DNA of 54,172 nt from Clostridiaceae bacterium JG1575. Its GTDB lineage: Bacteria; Bacillota; Clostridia; Clostridiales; Clostridiaceae. The position numbers were made by a program, and so were the translations under genes. A model generated the notes under the pieces. That model made no database searches. It had not been told where the DNA came from and was given only the letters and a program-made list of their open reading frames with translations. The stretch spans positions 1-54,172 of the forward strand of contig LQGW01000007.1 in NCBI GenBank assembly GCA_002838815.1, given 5' to 3'. The first letter of the stretch is position 1, and each line of letters begins with the position of its first letter. Positions 32,874-41,952 of the stretch are shown piece by piece.

Positions 32874-34256
32874 CTATTTCATCTCCCTCAAGAACGCCAC
32901 GTAAGCGCGGAAGGCTTCGTAGAGGTCTCCCTTGGAAACCACTTCCCAAGGAGCATGCATGTTCTGCACGGCAATGCCCGCGTCGATGACGCTCATGCCC
33001 ATGTTGCCCATGATGCCGGCAATGGTTCCGCCGCCGCCTTGATCGACTTTGCCCAGCTCCGCTGTTTGCCAAAGGATGTTCTCTTGGTTCATGATGCCGC
33101 GGATCTTCGCCATAAATTCGGGGTTGGCATCGTTGCAGCCGCCTTTTCCGCCCGAACCGGTGTACTTGTTGAAGACAATTCCCCGATTGAAGTAAGCCGT
33201 ATTGTTGGGCTCATTCACGGAGGGGTAATTGGGATCAAAGGCTGCGGAAACGTCCGAGGAGAGCATGCGGGAGTTGCGCATGGCGGCCCGGTATTCTTTT
33301 CCGGTGGATTCGCCGTGCCGCTCCATGAGATCGCGGACCACATGCTGGAACACTTCCGAATGCATGCCTGTGGCTCCTTGGGACCCGACTTCTTCCTTAT
33401 CGCAAAGGATGCACCCCGTGGTCATGGTGGGCTGCTCGACTTCAAAGAGCGCCCGCATGGAAGCGTAGGCACAAACACGGTCGTCGTGACCGTAGCCCAT
33501 GATCATGCTGCGGTCCAACCCATACTCCCGGGCGCGGCCCGCCGGAACAATTTCCAATTCAGAAGAAACAAAATCTTCTTCCACCATCCCGTATTTTTCA
33601 TGCAAAAGATCCAGGATGTAGGCCTTCATGCGATCCTTGTCCTTTTCCTCACCGGCCGGACGGCTGCCCACCAAGACATTGAGATCTTCTCCCTTGACGC
33701 CCTTGGCCAAAGTTTCCTGCATTTGATCTTTGGACAGGTGGATCAAGAGGTCCGAAATGCCCACCACGGGATCCGAGGGATCCTCGCCGATGACCACATC
33801 CACCCGTTCGCCGTTTTCCTTAAAAACCACGCCGTGGATGGCCATGGGCTGAGCAACCCATTGGTATTTTTTTACGCCGCCGTAGTAATGCGTTTCCAAA
33901 AGGCAGAGGTTGTTGTTTTCATAGAGCGGATTCTGCTTTAAATCCAGACGCGGGGAATCCACGTGTGCCCCCAAAAGATTCAATCCCTTGGCCATGGGCT
34001 CCGATCCTACCACAAACATAAAGATGTTTTTGTCCATGTTGATGGCGTAAACCTTGTCGCCGGCTTGGACGCGATCCAATGCTTCGATGTTTTTAAAACC
34101 TTGGGCTTCACAGGCTTCTTTCGCCTCCCGAACAAATTCGCGCTCGGTTTTGCCTTTGGATAGCATGTCGATGTACTCTTTGGCAAAGGCATCGCAGGCC
34201 TCTAAGCTGGTCTTTTCGTAGCGGTCCCAGACCAAGGGAAATTCACGTTTGAGCAT
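32874..34256 (-). CDS. M18 family aminopeptidase
   Basis: 460 aa, family length (aminopeptidase I/ApeA). Two-zinc metallopeptidase cutting acidic or hydrophobic N-terminal residues in large cytoplasmic complexes. Motifs: NLLGAHVDSPRLDLK (first metal His and catalytic Asp), GYGHDDRVCAYASM (bridging Asp), CDKEEVGSQGATGMHS (general base and metal Glu), SSDVSAAFDPNYP (metal Asp), KVDQGGGGTIAG and QNMHAPWEVVSKGDLYEA (last His). It follows cutC after 5 bases. Confidence 0.93.
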   Translation of the reverse strand: MLKREFPLVWDRYEKTSLEACDAFAKEYIDMLSKGKTEREFVREAKEACEAQGFKNIEALDRVQAGDKVYAINMDKNIFMFVVGSEPMAKGLNLLGAHVDSPRLDLKQNPLYENNNLCLLETHYYGGVKKYQWVAQPMAIHGVVFKENGERVDVVIGEDPSDPVVGISDLLIHLSKDQMQETLAKGVKGEDLNVLVGSRPAGEEKDKDRMKAYILDLLHEKYGMVEEDFVSSELEIVPAGRAREYGLDRSMIMGYGHDDRVCAYASMRALFEVEQPTMTTGCILCDKEEVGSQGATGMHSEVFQHVVRDLMERHGESTGKEYRAAMRNSRMLSSDVSAAFDPNYPSVNEPNNTAYFNRGIVFNKYTGSGGKGGCNDANPEFMAKIRGIMNQENILWQTAELGKVDQGGGGTIAGIMGNMGMSVIDAGIAVQNMHAPWEVVSKGDLYEAFRAYVAFLREMK

Positions 34257-34261
34257 GGTTT

Positions 34262-34948
34262 TTAGTTCTCCTTCTTCTGATGTTGTTGGTAGATTCGTTC
34301 GGCTTCATGCAAGAGCTCGGGTACAATCTCTGCAATGGGACTGCCCCCGCGCAACGCCGTTCCCAAATGGAAATCACACTGAGGGAATTGCTCCATGAGC
34401 GCTGCCAGATTTTCAAGATTGATGCCGGAACCCAGCTGCACGGTCAGGCGACCTTTAAGATTCAAAAGCGCCTTGACCTCCCGGAGGTGATCAAAGACCT
34501 TTCCCGGGCCCCCGGAGGTTAAGATGCGCTCGCAACGAGGCCAGTCATTGAGGCGGCGCAGGGCGAGAGCGACGTCTGAGACTTCATCGAAGGCCCGATG
34601 AAAGGTTACCGGTTGCGACGTCTCGGCCAGGACCGACTCCATGGTGGCCACATCCGGCAGACCTTCAGCATCCAAGATGCCTAAGACAAAGCCGTCGCAG
34701 TAGGGCGCCAGGGCCTGGGCATCCCGTTTCATCACTTCAAGATCCGAAAGCTCGTAATGAAAGCTTCGGCTGTGTGGCCGAATCATGGCGTATACCGGGG
34801 TAATCACTTGTTCGTGGATGAGGCTGGTCATCCCTAAAGAAGGCGTCAGTCCTCCTTCGGAGAGCGCGCTGACCAGCTCAATGCGGTCGACGCCCGCGAT
34901 GTCTGCCCGCAGGCAGTCGGTAAAGCTTTGAGCGATGATTTCCAGCAT
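34262..34948 (-). CDS. cutC: CutC family protein
   Basis: 228 aa TIM-barrel protein from MLEIIAQSF, with AGGGAGG upstream. Signature blocks: ADIAGVDRIELVSALSEGGLTPSLGM, VYAMIRPHSRSFHY, DGFVLGILDAEGLPD, VTFHRAFDEVSD, RILTSGGPGKV and LGSGINLENL, then FHLGTALR. CutC was tied to copper homeostasis; the reaction is not settled. It heads the run cutC - M18 - gntR - cbiB - cobD. A leader hairpin (AGCTCA ... TGAGCT) lies just before the ribosome site. Confidence 0.92.
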   Translation of the reverse strand: MLEIIAQSFTDCLRADIAGVDRIELVSALSEGGLTPSLGMTSLIHEQVITPVYAMIRPHSRSFHYELSDLEVMKRDAQALAPYCDGFVLGILDAEGLPDVATMESVLAETSQPVTFHRAFDEVSDVALALRRLNDWPRCERILTSGGPGKVFDHLREVKALLNLKGRLTVQLGSGINLENLAALMEQFPQCDFHLGTALRGGSPIAEIVPELLHEAERIYQQHQKKEN

Positions 34949-35033
34949 AAATCCTCCCTTCCCCAGCTCAGTGCTTGAGCTAGGATCTGCAATGGTTCGG
35001 AATCGTTCCCAAACGTTCCATCCTACATTATAC

Positions 35034-35073
35034 AAAAAGCCCTGCCCCTTGTATATAAAGCGCGGGGCTTTGC
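35034..35073 (-). terminator. Terminator of the NYN-domain gene
   Basis: On the minus strand AAAGCCCCGC pairs with GCAGGGCTTT (one G-T pair), followed by a run of T and TATA. It separates the NYN gene from the cutC run. Confidence 0.65.
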
Positions 35074-35113
35074 CTTGTCGCCCTTAGGATTTTCAATCCC
35101 CAAGGCCCCGCCC

Positions 35114-36052
35114 CTACATTTTTTTCTTGTCCCTAAGGCGGAAATAAATGTGCGTCACTCGGCTGTCTTTATTGGGACTGATCTGTTCCATCTCGTATTC
35201 TCCAAGAGATTCGATGAATTGATTGAGCTTGGAATAGCCATAATTGCGCACATCAAAATCAGGAAACCGCTTGGCCAGCTGGTTGCCGATTTTTGAGGCG
35301 GAAATCCATCCGTTGTCGTTGGAGCCTTCGCTGATGATGGTGCGCAGGGAGCGCCGGATGGTGGTGAGCTTCGTCTGAGGCTCTGGGCGCTGATTCTCTG
35401 AGCGCTGCGGCGCGCTTTCCTTGGGCGGCTCCATCTCCAAGGGAAGCTGCAACGCTTCGCTTTCCTTGGATTCTGGGGTCTTGGCCGGGACGCTACGGGG
35501 CTTTTTCTTGGCGGCCGTGCGCGTGGTGGTGGTCCGTTTCGGGACCGAAGCAACCGCCGCAGGAGGTTCTTTGCGAGCCGGCTCTTTTTCTTTTTCTTCT
35601 TCGCTGTTTTGGTTGAATAAAATATCCAGGTACTTGAATTGATTGCAAGCTGAAATAAACGCCGACGCCGTTTTCGATTCGCCCATCCCCACCACGTGCT
35701 TGCCCGATTCTCGAAGGCGCGAGGCCAGTCTTGTAAAATCCGAGTCACTGGAAACCAGACAGAATCCGCCCACATTCCCTGTATAAAGGATGTCCATGGC
35801 GTCGATGATCAGCGCTGAATCGGAGGCGTTTTTCCCTTGGGTGTAGCTGTATTGTTGCACGGGATTCACGGAATAGTTCAAAAGAACGCTTTTCCAAGAG
35901 GCGTTGGCGGAATCCGTCCAATCCCCATAGATTCTTCGATAGGTGGCGACTCCATAGTTGGATAATTCATCCAAGATGATTTTGATGTATTTGCTGGAGA
36001 TGTTTTCCGCATCAATCAGTAGCGCGTAGGTGACGTCTTCGTTCATACTCAT
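35114..36052 (-). CDS. NYN (LabA/DUF88) ribonuclease with C-terminal OST-HTH/LOTUS domain
   Basis: 312 aa. The PIN-like NYN domain (about 8-145) shows YALLIDAENIS (first acidic site), GKNASDSALIIDAMDILYTGN (DxxLxxDA site), and FCLVSSDSDFTRLASRLRESGKHVVGMGE (SSDSDF). The acids bind a metal for RNA cleavage. A ~85-residue basic, Pro/Lys/Glu-rich linker follows. The end (about 230-310; LRTIISEGSNDNGWISASKIGNQLAKRFPDFDVRNYGYSKLNQFI) is an OST-HTH/LOTUS RNA-binding domain. This fusion occurs in many bacteria; the target is unknown. A nearby second Met (36046) is an equally good start. Confidence 0.88.
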   Translation of the reverse strand: MSMNEDVTYALLIDAENISSKYIKIILDELSNYGVATYRRIYGDWTDSANASWKSVLLNYSVNPVQQYSYTQGKNASDSALIIDAMDILYTGNVGGFCLVSSDSDFTRLASRLRESGKHVVGMGESKTASAFISACNQFKYLDILFNQNSEEEKEKEPARKEPPAAVASVPKRTTTTRTAAKKKPRSVPAKTPESKESEALQLPLEMEPPKESAPQRSENQRPEPQTKLTTIRRSLRTIISEGSNDNGWISASKIGNQLAKRFPDFDVRNYGYSKLNQFIESLGEYEMEQISPNKDSRVTHIYFRLRDKKKM

Positions 36053-36226
36053 TCCCCTTTTTTGATTGGATTTGGGACGGTGCCCCTAGGCTCCGGGCGC
36101 TGGTCCCTCGCTTGGACTCTCTTCCAAGCGCCAGTGATCTTCTTTATTATAGCCCATGGGACCCTTGTGCGGGGATCCTGGGCGGAAAGCTTCGCTTCGG
36201 TCCATTCTCCGGCACCGCCAAAAACA

Positions 36227-36272
36227 ACGCCTCAAAGAAAGCATTTCACGAAAAACACTCCCTTTGAGGCGT
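36227..36272 (-). terminator. Terminator of pepF
   Basis: ACGCCTCAAAG (36227-36237) pairs with CTTTGAGGCGT (36262-36272); on the minus strand TGTTTTTGG follows. It lies 31 bases after the pepF stop. Confidence 0.75.
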
Positions 36273-36302
36273 CCATAGCCCGATGACACTCCGGCTTTTT
36301 CG

Positions 36303-38126
36303 TTACTCCACCGCTTCGCTCAGGCGCTCCAATTCATCCACTAAGGAACCGATGTAGGCGACGGTGTCCTTCAGCGCCTGGTCCGTGGTGATGTCGACCC
36401 CCGCCGTTTGAGCAAAGGCAATGGGATCCAAGGTACCGCCAGCGGCCAAAACCTTGCGCCAGTCATCCACCGCCGCTTGGCCTTGCTTTAGGATCCGCTG
36501 GCTGACTTGCGTCGCGATGGTCAGGCCGGCAGAATACGTATAGGGATATAGACCCATGTAATAGTGCGGCTGACGCATCCAGGTCAACTCAGCCCCTTCG
36601 GTGAGCTCCACCGCATCTCCCCAGAATTTTTCCAAGGTTTCCTTGAAAATGCGGGAGAAATCCTCAGTACTAAGGGGCTTTCCTTGGTCTACCAGGCGAT
36701 AAACCTCCCGTTGGTAGTAGCCCTCCAAAAAGTGCGTCACAAAGTTGTGGTAATAGGTGCGGGCGATGATGCTCGCAATGACCCAACGGCGAAAACGCGG
36801 CTCGTCACTGGTTTTCATGAGGTAGTTGGCCATGAGCATCTCGTTCATGGTGGAGGGCGCCTCCACGGCATAGGTGGAGACTTCGATGTTGAGGGGCGTC
36901 TGATGTTGTCCGGCGAAATAGAAGTGGCCGGCATGCCCCAGTTCATGGGCTAAAACAAAGACTTCACGCATCTTATGGGTCCAGCTGATGAGGATATAAG
37001 GATGCAGGCCCACCGGGGTGGCGCAGAATGCGCCGGTGGATTTGCCGCGGTTTTGCACAAAATCGATCCAGCGCTCATCCAGAGCCCTTTTTAGTAGCTC
37101 CTTATAATCCTCTCCCAGAACCGATAAGGCGTTGAGGATGTATTCTTTGGACTCCTCCACGCTGATGCTCGGTTCGAATTCTGGATCCAAATCCAGTTTC
37201 AAATCGGCATAGGTCATGGGGGCGAGCCCATGGGTCTTTGCAATGAGCTTCGCATAGCGCCTCATGTGCGGCGCCAAGTCCTCCATCAACACATCCAACT
37301 GGCGGTCGTAGAGCGTGCGTTCCACTTTCTGATCGCGCAAAAGATAATCAAAGACGCTCTCATAACCCCGGATCTGCGAGAGAATTTTCTCTGAGCGCAC
37401 CTGATGGGCGTAGGCGGTACCGATGGTGTATTGATAGTCTCTCAATTTGTCGGAGAATACGCGAAACGCCTCGCGACGCACCGCGTCATCGGCCTCGTAT
37501 TCCAATTCCCCTTCGAAATTAATGAAGGTCATGGGAATCGCTTCGCCGTGGACCGAGAGGGCCGGGAACTGCATATCGGCTAATTTGGCGGCTTCATAGA
37601 TTTCATAGGGGGTTTGCTCGATCTCGCTCATGCGAGCCAAGACCTTTTCCGTTTCCTTGGACAGGGTATGGGGCTTCTTCTTCAGTAAGTCCTCCAAGAA
37701 CATCTTATAATTGGGTTCTTGCGCCATGGCCTCGTGCAGTACCGTCTCCGGCAACGCCAAGAGTTCGGTTTGAAAAAAGGAGAGTTCCCCCATCAAGACC
37801 CCTTGTTGGCTGCCGAAGGTCATCATCCATTTTTGATGCAGGGGATCGGTGCGGTCGGACGCCATGTGCAGGCTGGCAAAATGTCCGAGGCGATCCATAT
37901 GCTTGATGATGGACTCAAGGCCTTTTAAGGCTTCAATAACCTGTGGCGCGGATTGAAGCTTTCCTTGATACGTTGAAACCAAGGCCTTGGTTTCCTGTGT
38001 AAGAGCTTCAAGGGCCTCTAAAAACGCTTCTTCTGAGTCGAAAAGATCCGAAAGATTCCACGTGAGGGCCACGTCCACCTCGTTTCGGTTTTTTATGGTT
38101 GATTCTGGTTTGGGTTGCTGAGTCAT
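36303..38126 (-). CDS. pepF: Oligoendopeptidase F
   Basis: 607 aa from MTQQPKPESTIKNRNEVD, with GGAGGTGTCAA before the ATG. M3B zinc metallopeptidase, cytoplasmic, cutting 7-17-residue peptides. The HExxH motif is FVLAHELGHAGHF with the downstream metal Glu (APSTMNEMLMANYL). N-terminal helical domain LTWNLSDLFDSEEAFLEAL and the C-terminal MGLYPYTYSAGLTIATQ are typical. An extended -10 (TG-n-TACAAT, 38157-38165) precedes it. Confidence 0.95.
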   Translation of the reverse strand: MTQQPKPESTIKNRNEVDVALTWNLSDLFDSEEAFLEALEALTQETKALVSTYQGKLQSAPQVIEALKGLESIIKHMDRLGHFASLHMASDRTDPLHQKWMMTFGSQQGVLMGELSFFQTELLALPETVLHEAMAQEPNYKMFLEDLLKKKPHTLSKETEKVLARMSEIEQTPYEIYEAAKLADMQFPALSVHGEAIPMTFINFEGELEYEADDAVRREAFRVFSDKLRDYQYTIGTAYAHQVRSEKILSQIRGYESVFDYLLRDQKVERTLYDRQLDVLMEDLAPHMRRYAKLIAKTHGLAPMTYADLKLDLDPEFEPSISVEESKEYILNALSVLGEDYKELLKRALDERWIDFVQNRGKSTGAFCATPVGLHPYILISWTHKMREVFVLAHELGHAGHFYFAGQHQTPLNIEVSTYAVEAPSTMNEMLMANYLMKTSDEPRFRRWVIASIIARTYYHNFVTHFLEGYYQREVYRLVDQGKPLSTEDFSRIFKETLEKFWGDAVELTEGAELTWMRQPHYYMGLYPYTYSAGLTIATQVSQRILKQGQAAVDDWRKVLAAGGTLDPIAFAQTAGVDITTDQALKDTVAYIGSLVDELERLSEAVE

Positions 38127-38156
38127 TTGACACCTCCGTAAAGGATTGCTGTTTTG

Positions 38157-38165
38157 ATTGTACCA
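38157..38165 (-). promoter_or_regulatory. Extended -10 promoter of pepF
   Basis: Minus strand TG, one base, TACAAT (38157-38162), about 30 bases before the pepF ATG. Confidence 0.5.
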
Positions 38166-38268
38166 CGTCCTCAAAAAACAAACCGCTTCTCCATCACTGT
38201 TTCAGCTCTTGCATTACAGATTTTGGGAAGCGGCATTCATTGTTGGGGTCCAGTCGGGACTGGGACGC

Positions 38269-41200
38269 CTAAAGCTCCATGGGAATGGCTTCTTGGAGGG
38301 ACAGGGCGTAGAGATAGGCTTCCCTCACCTTTTTGCCCGTCAGGGCCGTCAGGGCCTCACAATACAGGCGGATCTGGACGGCGTAGCGTTGCTTCAAAAC
38401 CGCTGCTTCCCCGGGCCCAACGGCATCGGTTTTATAATCCAGGAGAATCCACTGCCCATCCTCTTCAAAGAAGGCATCAATGATGCCGTTGAGCATCATG
38501 GGATCTTTGGCCTGCCACTGGGGCAAAAGGTCTTTGGCTGCGAGGGCCCGATAGAAGACCTCCTCGCGGTAGAGCGTGCCCGAGCGATGCGCCGCGGCAA
38601 AGCGGCGGCCCAAGGGAGAACAGAGGAATCCCCAAATGGCCTGTGGGTTCAAGGAGGCCCCTTCCTCCTGCGATAGGATCTCCCGGGCGATGAGTTCGTG
38701 AATCTGCTCTTGCACCGCCTCAGGGCCCGAGGATAAGGGATCCAGATGCAGCATTGCGGTGTGCAAAGCCGTGCCCCGCTCGGCACCGGAGAGCCGGCGA
38801 TCCTCTTTTAAGAATTCCGGCAAGGGCACGGACGGTTCCCGGGGCTCCTCTAAAAACAGTTCCGGCATCTCCTCTTGGGATGGATCCCCTGCGGCAAAGA
38901 AGGCCGAACCCAAGGCCTCCATCTGCTGCTTTTTCACATAAGATACCGAGACCTTGGAAGGGATTTTCGTTGCCTGCTCGAAGGGATAGCGGTAGCCAAG
39001 CAGGTCCAAAAGATTCGGATCCTCCAGCTCCTCCCCCTGCCAAAAGGGGGTGAGCGAGCGCTCGGTAAGCGCTTCCTGACGCGCCAAAAGATCCGCCCGG
39101 GTCCATACCTTCAGCAGCAGCGGCACGCCCTCGCCGCCGGTGGCCGTCCAAATGCCCTCTTCCAGGTCCTGCTGGGGCATCGGCTCAGCGACCTGATGGA
39201 GCACAACGGGCATCAGCCACTCCAAAGGACTGTTCTGGTGCAAGACATAGTAAGGGCTCAGTCCCATGGCGCCAAGAAGATTGGCTCGAGTGCGCCAGCG
39301 CTCCAACGCTTTTTCAACGTTTTGCACATGCCCCGTCAAGACCAGCTGCTCCTTGGCCCGAGTCATGGCCACATACAAAATCCGCATCTCCTCGGAGATG
39401 GCCTCCTGATTGATTCTGGAGACCAAGAGCCGACGAGGCAAGGTGTCTTCCTTCGTTCCCCGTCCGGCATCCTCATGACGAAGCCCCAAGCCCTGCTTTG
39501 CATGAAGCACCAGATCCCCGTACTGATCCCGGCGATTGAACTGCTTATTCATTTGGGAGACGAACACCACGGGAAATTCCAACCCCTTGGATTTATGGAT
39601 GCTCATGATGCGCACCACGTCCTCTGCCTCCCCCATGGTTCGAGCCGGTCCGTAATCCTTGGACCCTTCCCGCATGGCATCAATATAGCGGATGAAGTGA
39701 TAGAGTCCCTTAAAGCTTGTTTTTTCAAAAGCTCCGGCTCGCTGAAACAAACTGCGTAAGTTGGCCTGGCGCTGGGCGCCGCCTGGCATCGCTCCGGCGT
39801 ATTCATAGTAAGCGGTTTCTTGGAGGAGCGACCAGATGAACTGATCCAAGGGCATATGCAAGGCCGAAGAGCGCCAGTGCTCCAGCCGCTCGAGAAACTC
39901 TGCGGCCCGCTCTCTCGCGGGGGAATCGCCCGATTGGCTGCACTCTTTGAGGGCATCGAGCAGCAACACGCCGCGCTTACTTTTGCGCACGGACACCAGT
40001 TCATCCTCGGAAAAACCACCAAAGGGGCTGCGCAGCACAGCGAGTAGGGGGATGTCCTGGCGGGGATTGTCGATGACGCGCAGGACGCTCATCACCGTGC
40101 GAATCTCGAGGCTCTCAAAATATCCTGTGCCCGTGTCTGAAAACACCGGAATGTTTTGCTGCTTCAAAGCCGCTTCAAAGATCGCCGCATAGGAGGAAGT
40201 GGCCCGCAGCAAGATGACGATGTCCCGATAGGCCAAGGGACGCTTGGCGCCATGATCCTCCACCGTCATCGTTCCCTGGCGCATCCAGTCGGAGATGCGG
40301 TTGGCCACATGAAGGGCCTCGAGCTCCACGCCCTCCAGATCGTCCAGGTCCTTTTCCTCGTCGCTCTCGCCACCGATGCGCGATTGAACATCCAGAAGGT
40401 CCACCTCGATGGGCAAGGAATGCGCCGCATCATAAGAAGCTCCGTAAATCAGGGCTTCCTCCGTGGTGTAATCCAGTTCCCCGGCTTTTTGGCTCATGAT
40501 GGCAAAAAACAGCTCATTCACAGCCCATAAAACCTCGGGGCGGGAGCGAAAATTTCGGTAGAGCTGAATTTTTCGCCCTCCCGTTGTGCCTGGAGCACCC
40601 ACGGGCAAAAACCGTTGGTACTTCTCCAAAAAGAGCTCAGGATTGGCCCTGCGGAATCGATAGATGCTCTGCTTGACGTCCCCCACCATAAATAGGTTCT
40701 CTTGGTTTTTGGACACGGCCGTCAAGATGGCTTCTTGAACGTCGTTGGAGTCTTGATATTCATCGATCAAAATTTCGGCAAAATAGGTTTGGTAGCCACG
40801 GGCCACTTCCGTGGGTTGACCGTCGGGCCCTCTTAAAATCGAGAGGCAAAAATGCTCAAGGTCGGCAAAATCCGCGCGGTTTTTCCTTCTTTTTTTCTCC
40901 TGCAGGGCATCGTAAAAGCGAAGGGTCAATGCGCTCAGGGCCGCCACGGGCTGGCGCATCTTTCGCATCAAGGCCAAAAGATCCGACTCGCTCACCGCGA
41001 GCCATTCCTGTAGCGTGTCGCAAAGGAGCTTTTTGTATTCCGCCCGTATCTCCTTTAAGATCGAGATCCGCAAAGAATCGACGCCGCGCACCGTCGGCAG
41101 GCGTTGAAAGACCACCTTTTGCGCCAAGCGTTGCAGCTGACAGTACTCCTTTGCCTCGAGAGCCTCTGGCAAAAGCCCTTCAATCTGCGCGGTCTCGTCC

Positions 41201-41952
41201 GCGAAAAATGGCCCGTAGGCCGTATCCTGAAGGGCCGGATCTTGGGCCAGCTCCTCCATAAGATAGCGCGCCAGGGTTTGAGCTTCTTCCAAAAGAAATA
41301 AGACTTCTTCTTTTAAGGGGGCAAAAAAAGGCGTTTCTTTCAATGAGGCGCCTGAGAGAGGATAGGACGTCTCCAATCCAGCAATCCAGCCCCTGGGGTC
41401 CGCTCCGGATCTTGAAAAACGGTAGAGGCGCAGCACCATTTCCACCAGATGTCCATCATCCCAGGAACCCCCGAAGGTATTGGCCAAATGCAGAAAACCC
41501 GGATCCCCTTCTTCAAAGGCCGTCGCCAGAACGTCATCCATGGTTTCGGCCATGAGCATGCTGGCCTCATTCTCATCCAAAAGCTGATAGTCGGGGTCTA
41601 AATCCACCAGATGGAAATTTTCATCCATGACCTTTTTGCAAAAGGAATCGATGGTCATGATGGAGGCGCGGTTGATAAGCGCCATTTGTCGAGTGAGGGT
41701 TTCGTCCGAGGGTCGTTCATCCAACGCACCGGCCAAGCGAAGGGAAATGCGGTCACGCATCTCTGCGGCAGCCGCTCGGGTGAAGGTCACCACCAACAGA
41801 CGGTCGATGTCCACCGCCTGCGGTCCCTGAACCATTTCAACGATGCGCTCCACCAGCACAGCGGTTTTTCCCGAGCCCGCTGCGGCGGATACCAAGAGCG
41901 ACTCCTCATGGTATTCAATGGCCTCGAGCTGCTGGGTCGTCCATTGCTTCAT
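38269..41952 (-). CDS. addA: ATP-dependent helicase/nuclease subunit A
   Basis: 1227 aa from MKQWTTQQLEAIEY; AAAGGAGG upstream. UvrD-like helicase with C-terminal nuclease, the RecB counterpart. Walker A AAAGSGKTAVLVERI (near 27-40), motif II LIDEYQDSN, motif III MVGDVKQSIYRFR, motif IV YRNFRS, motif V VMSIHKSKGLEFPVVFV, motif VI LYVAMTRAKEQLV. The nuclease core shows GTALHTAMLHLD and WILLDYKTDAV (Asp/Lys active site). With AddB it resects double-strand breaks at Chi sites. It overlaps the end of addB by 38 bases. Confidence 0.96.
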   Translation of the reverse strand: MKQWTTQQLEAIEYHEESLLVSAAAGSGKTAVLVERIVEMVQGPQAVDIDRLLVVTFTRAAAAEMRDRISLRLAGALDERPSDETLTRQMALINRASIMTIDSFCKKVMDENFHLVDLDPDYQLLDENEASMLMAETMDDVLATAFEEGDPGFLHLANTFGGSWDDGHLVEMVLRLYRFSRSGADPRGWIAGLETSYPLSGASLKETPFFAPLKEEVLFLLEEAQTLARYLMEELAQDPALQDTAYGPFFADETAQIEGLLPEALEAKEYCQLQRLAQKVVFQRLPTVRGVDSLRISILKEIRAEYKKLLCDTLQEWLAVSESDLLALMRKMRQPVAALSALTLRFYDALQEKKRRKNRADFADLEHFCLSILRGPDGQPTEVARGYQTYFAEILIDEYQDSNDVQEAILTAVSKNQENLFMVGDVKQSIYRFRRANPELFLEKYQRFLPVGAPGTTGGRKIQLYRNFRSRPEVLWAVNELFFAIMSQKAGELDYTTEEALIYGASYDAAHSLPIEVDLLDVQSRIGGESDEEKDLDDLEGVELEALHVANRISDWMRQGTMTVEDHGAKRPLAYRDIVILLRATSSYAAIFEAALKQQNIPVFSDTGTGYFESLEIRTVMSVLRVIDNPRQDIPLLAVLRSPFGGFSEDELVSVRKSKRGVLLLDALKECSQSGDSPARERAAEFLERLEHWRSSALHMPLDQFIWSLLQETAYYEYAGAMPGGAQRQANLRSLFQRAGAFEKTSFKGLYHFIRYIDAMREGSKDYGPARTMGEAEDVVRIMSIHKSKGLEFPVVFVSQMNKQFNRRDQYGDLVLHAKQGLGLRHEDAGRGTKEDTLPRRLLVSRINQEAISEEMRILYVAMTRAKEQLVLTGHVQNVEKALERWRTRANLLGAMGLSPYYVLHQNSPLEWLMPVVLHQVAEPMPQQDLEEGIWTATGGEGVPLLLKVWTRADLLARQEALTERSLTPFWQGEELEDPNLLDLLGYRYPFEQATKIPSKVSVSYVKKQQMEALGSAFFAAGDPSQEEMPELFLEEPREPSVPLPEFLKEDRRLSGAERGTALHTAMLHLDPLSSGPEAVQEQIHELIAREILSQEEGASLNPQAIWGFLCSPLGRRFAAAHRSGTLYREEVFYRALAAKDLLPQWQAKDPMMLNGIIDAFFEEDGQWILLDYKTDAVGPGEAAVLKQRYAVQIRLYCEALTALTGKKVREAYLYALSLQEAIPMEL

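Noticed and set aside
38210-38268. Terminator after addA
   Set aside because: A weak stem (GTCCAGT/ACTGGGAC) is present, but there is no T-run on the minus strand and it is too short to call.
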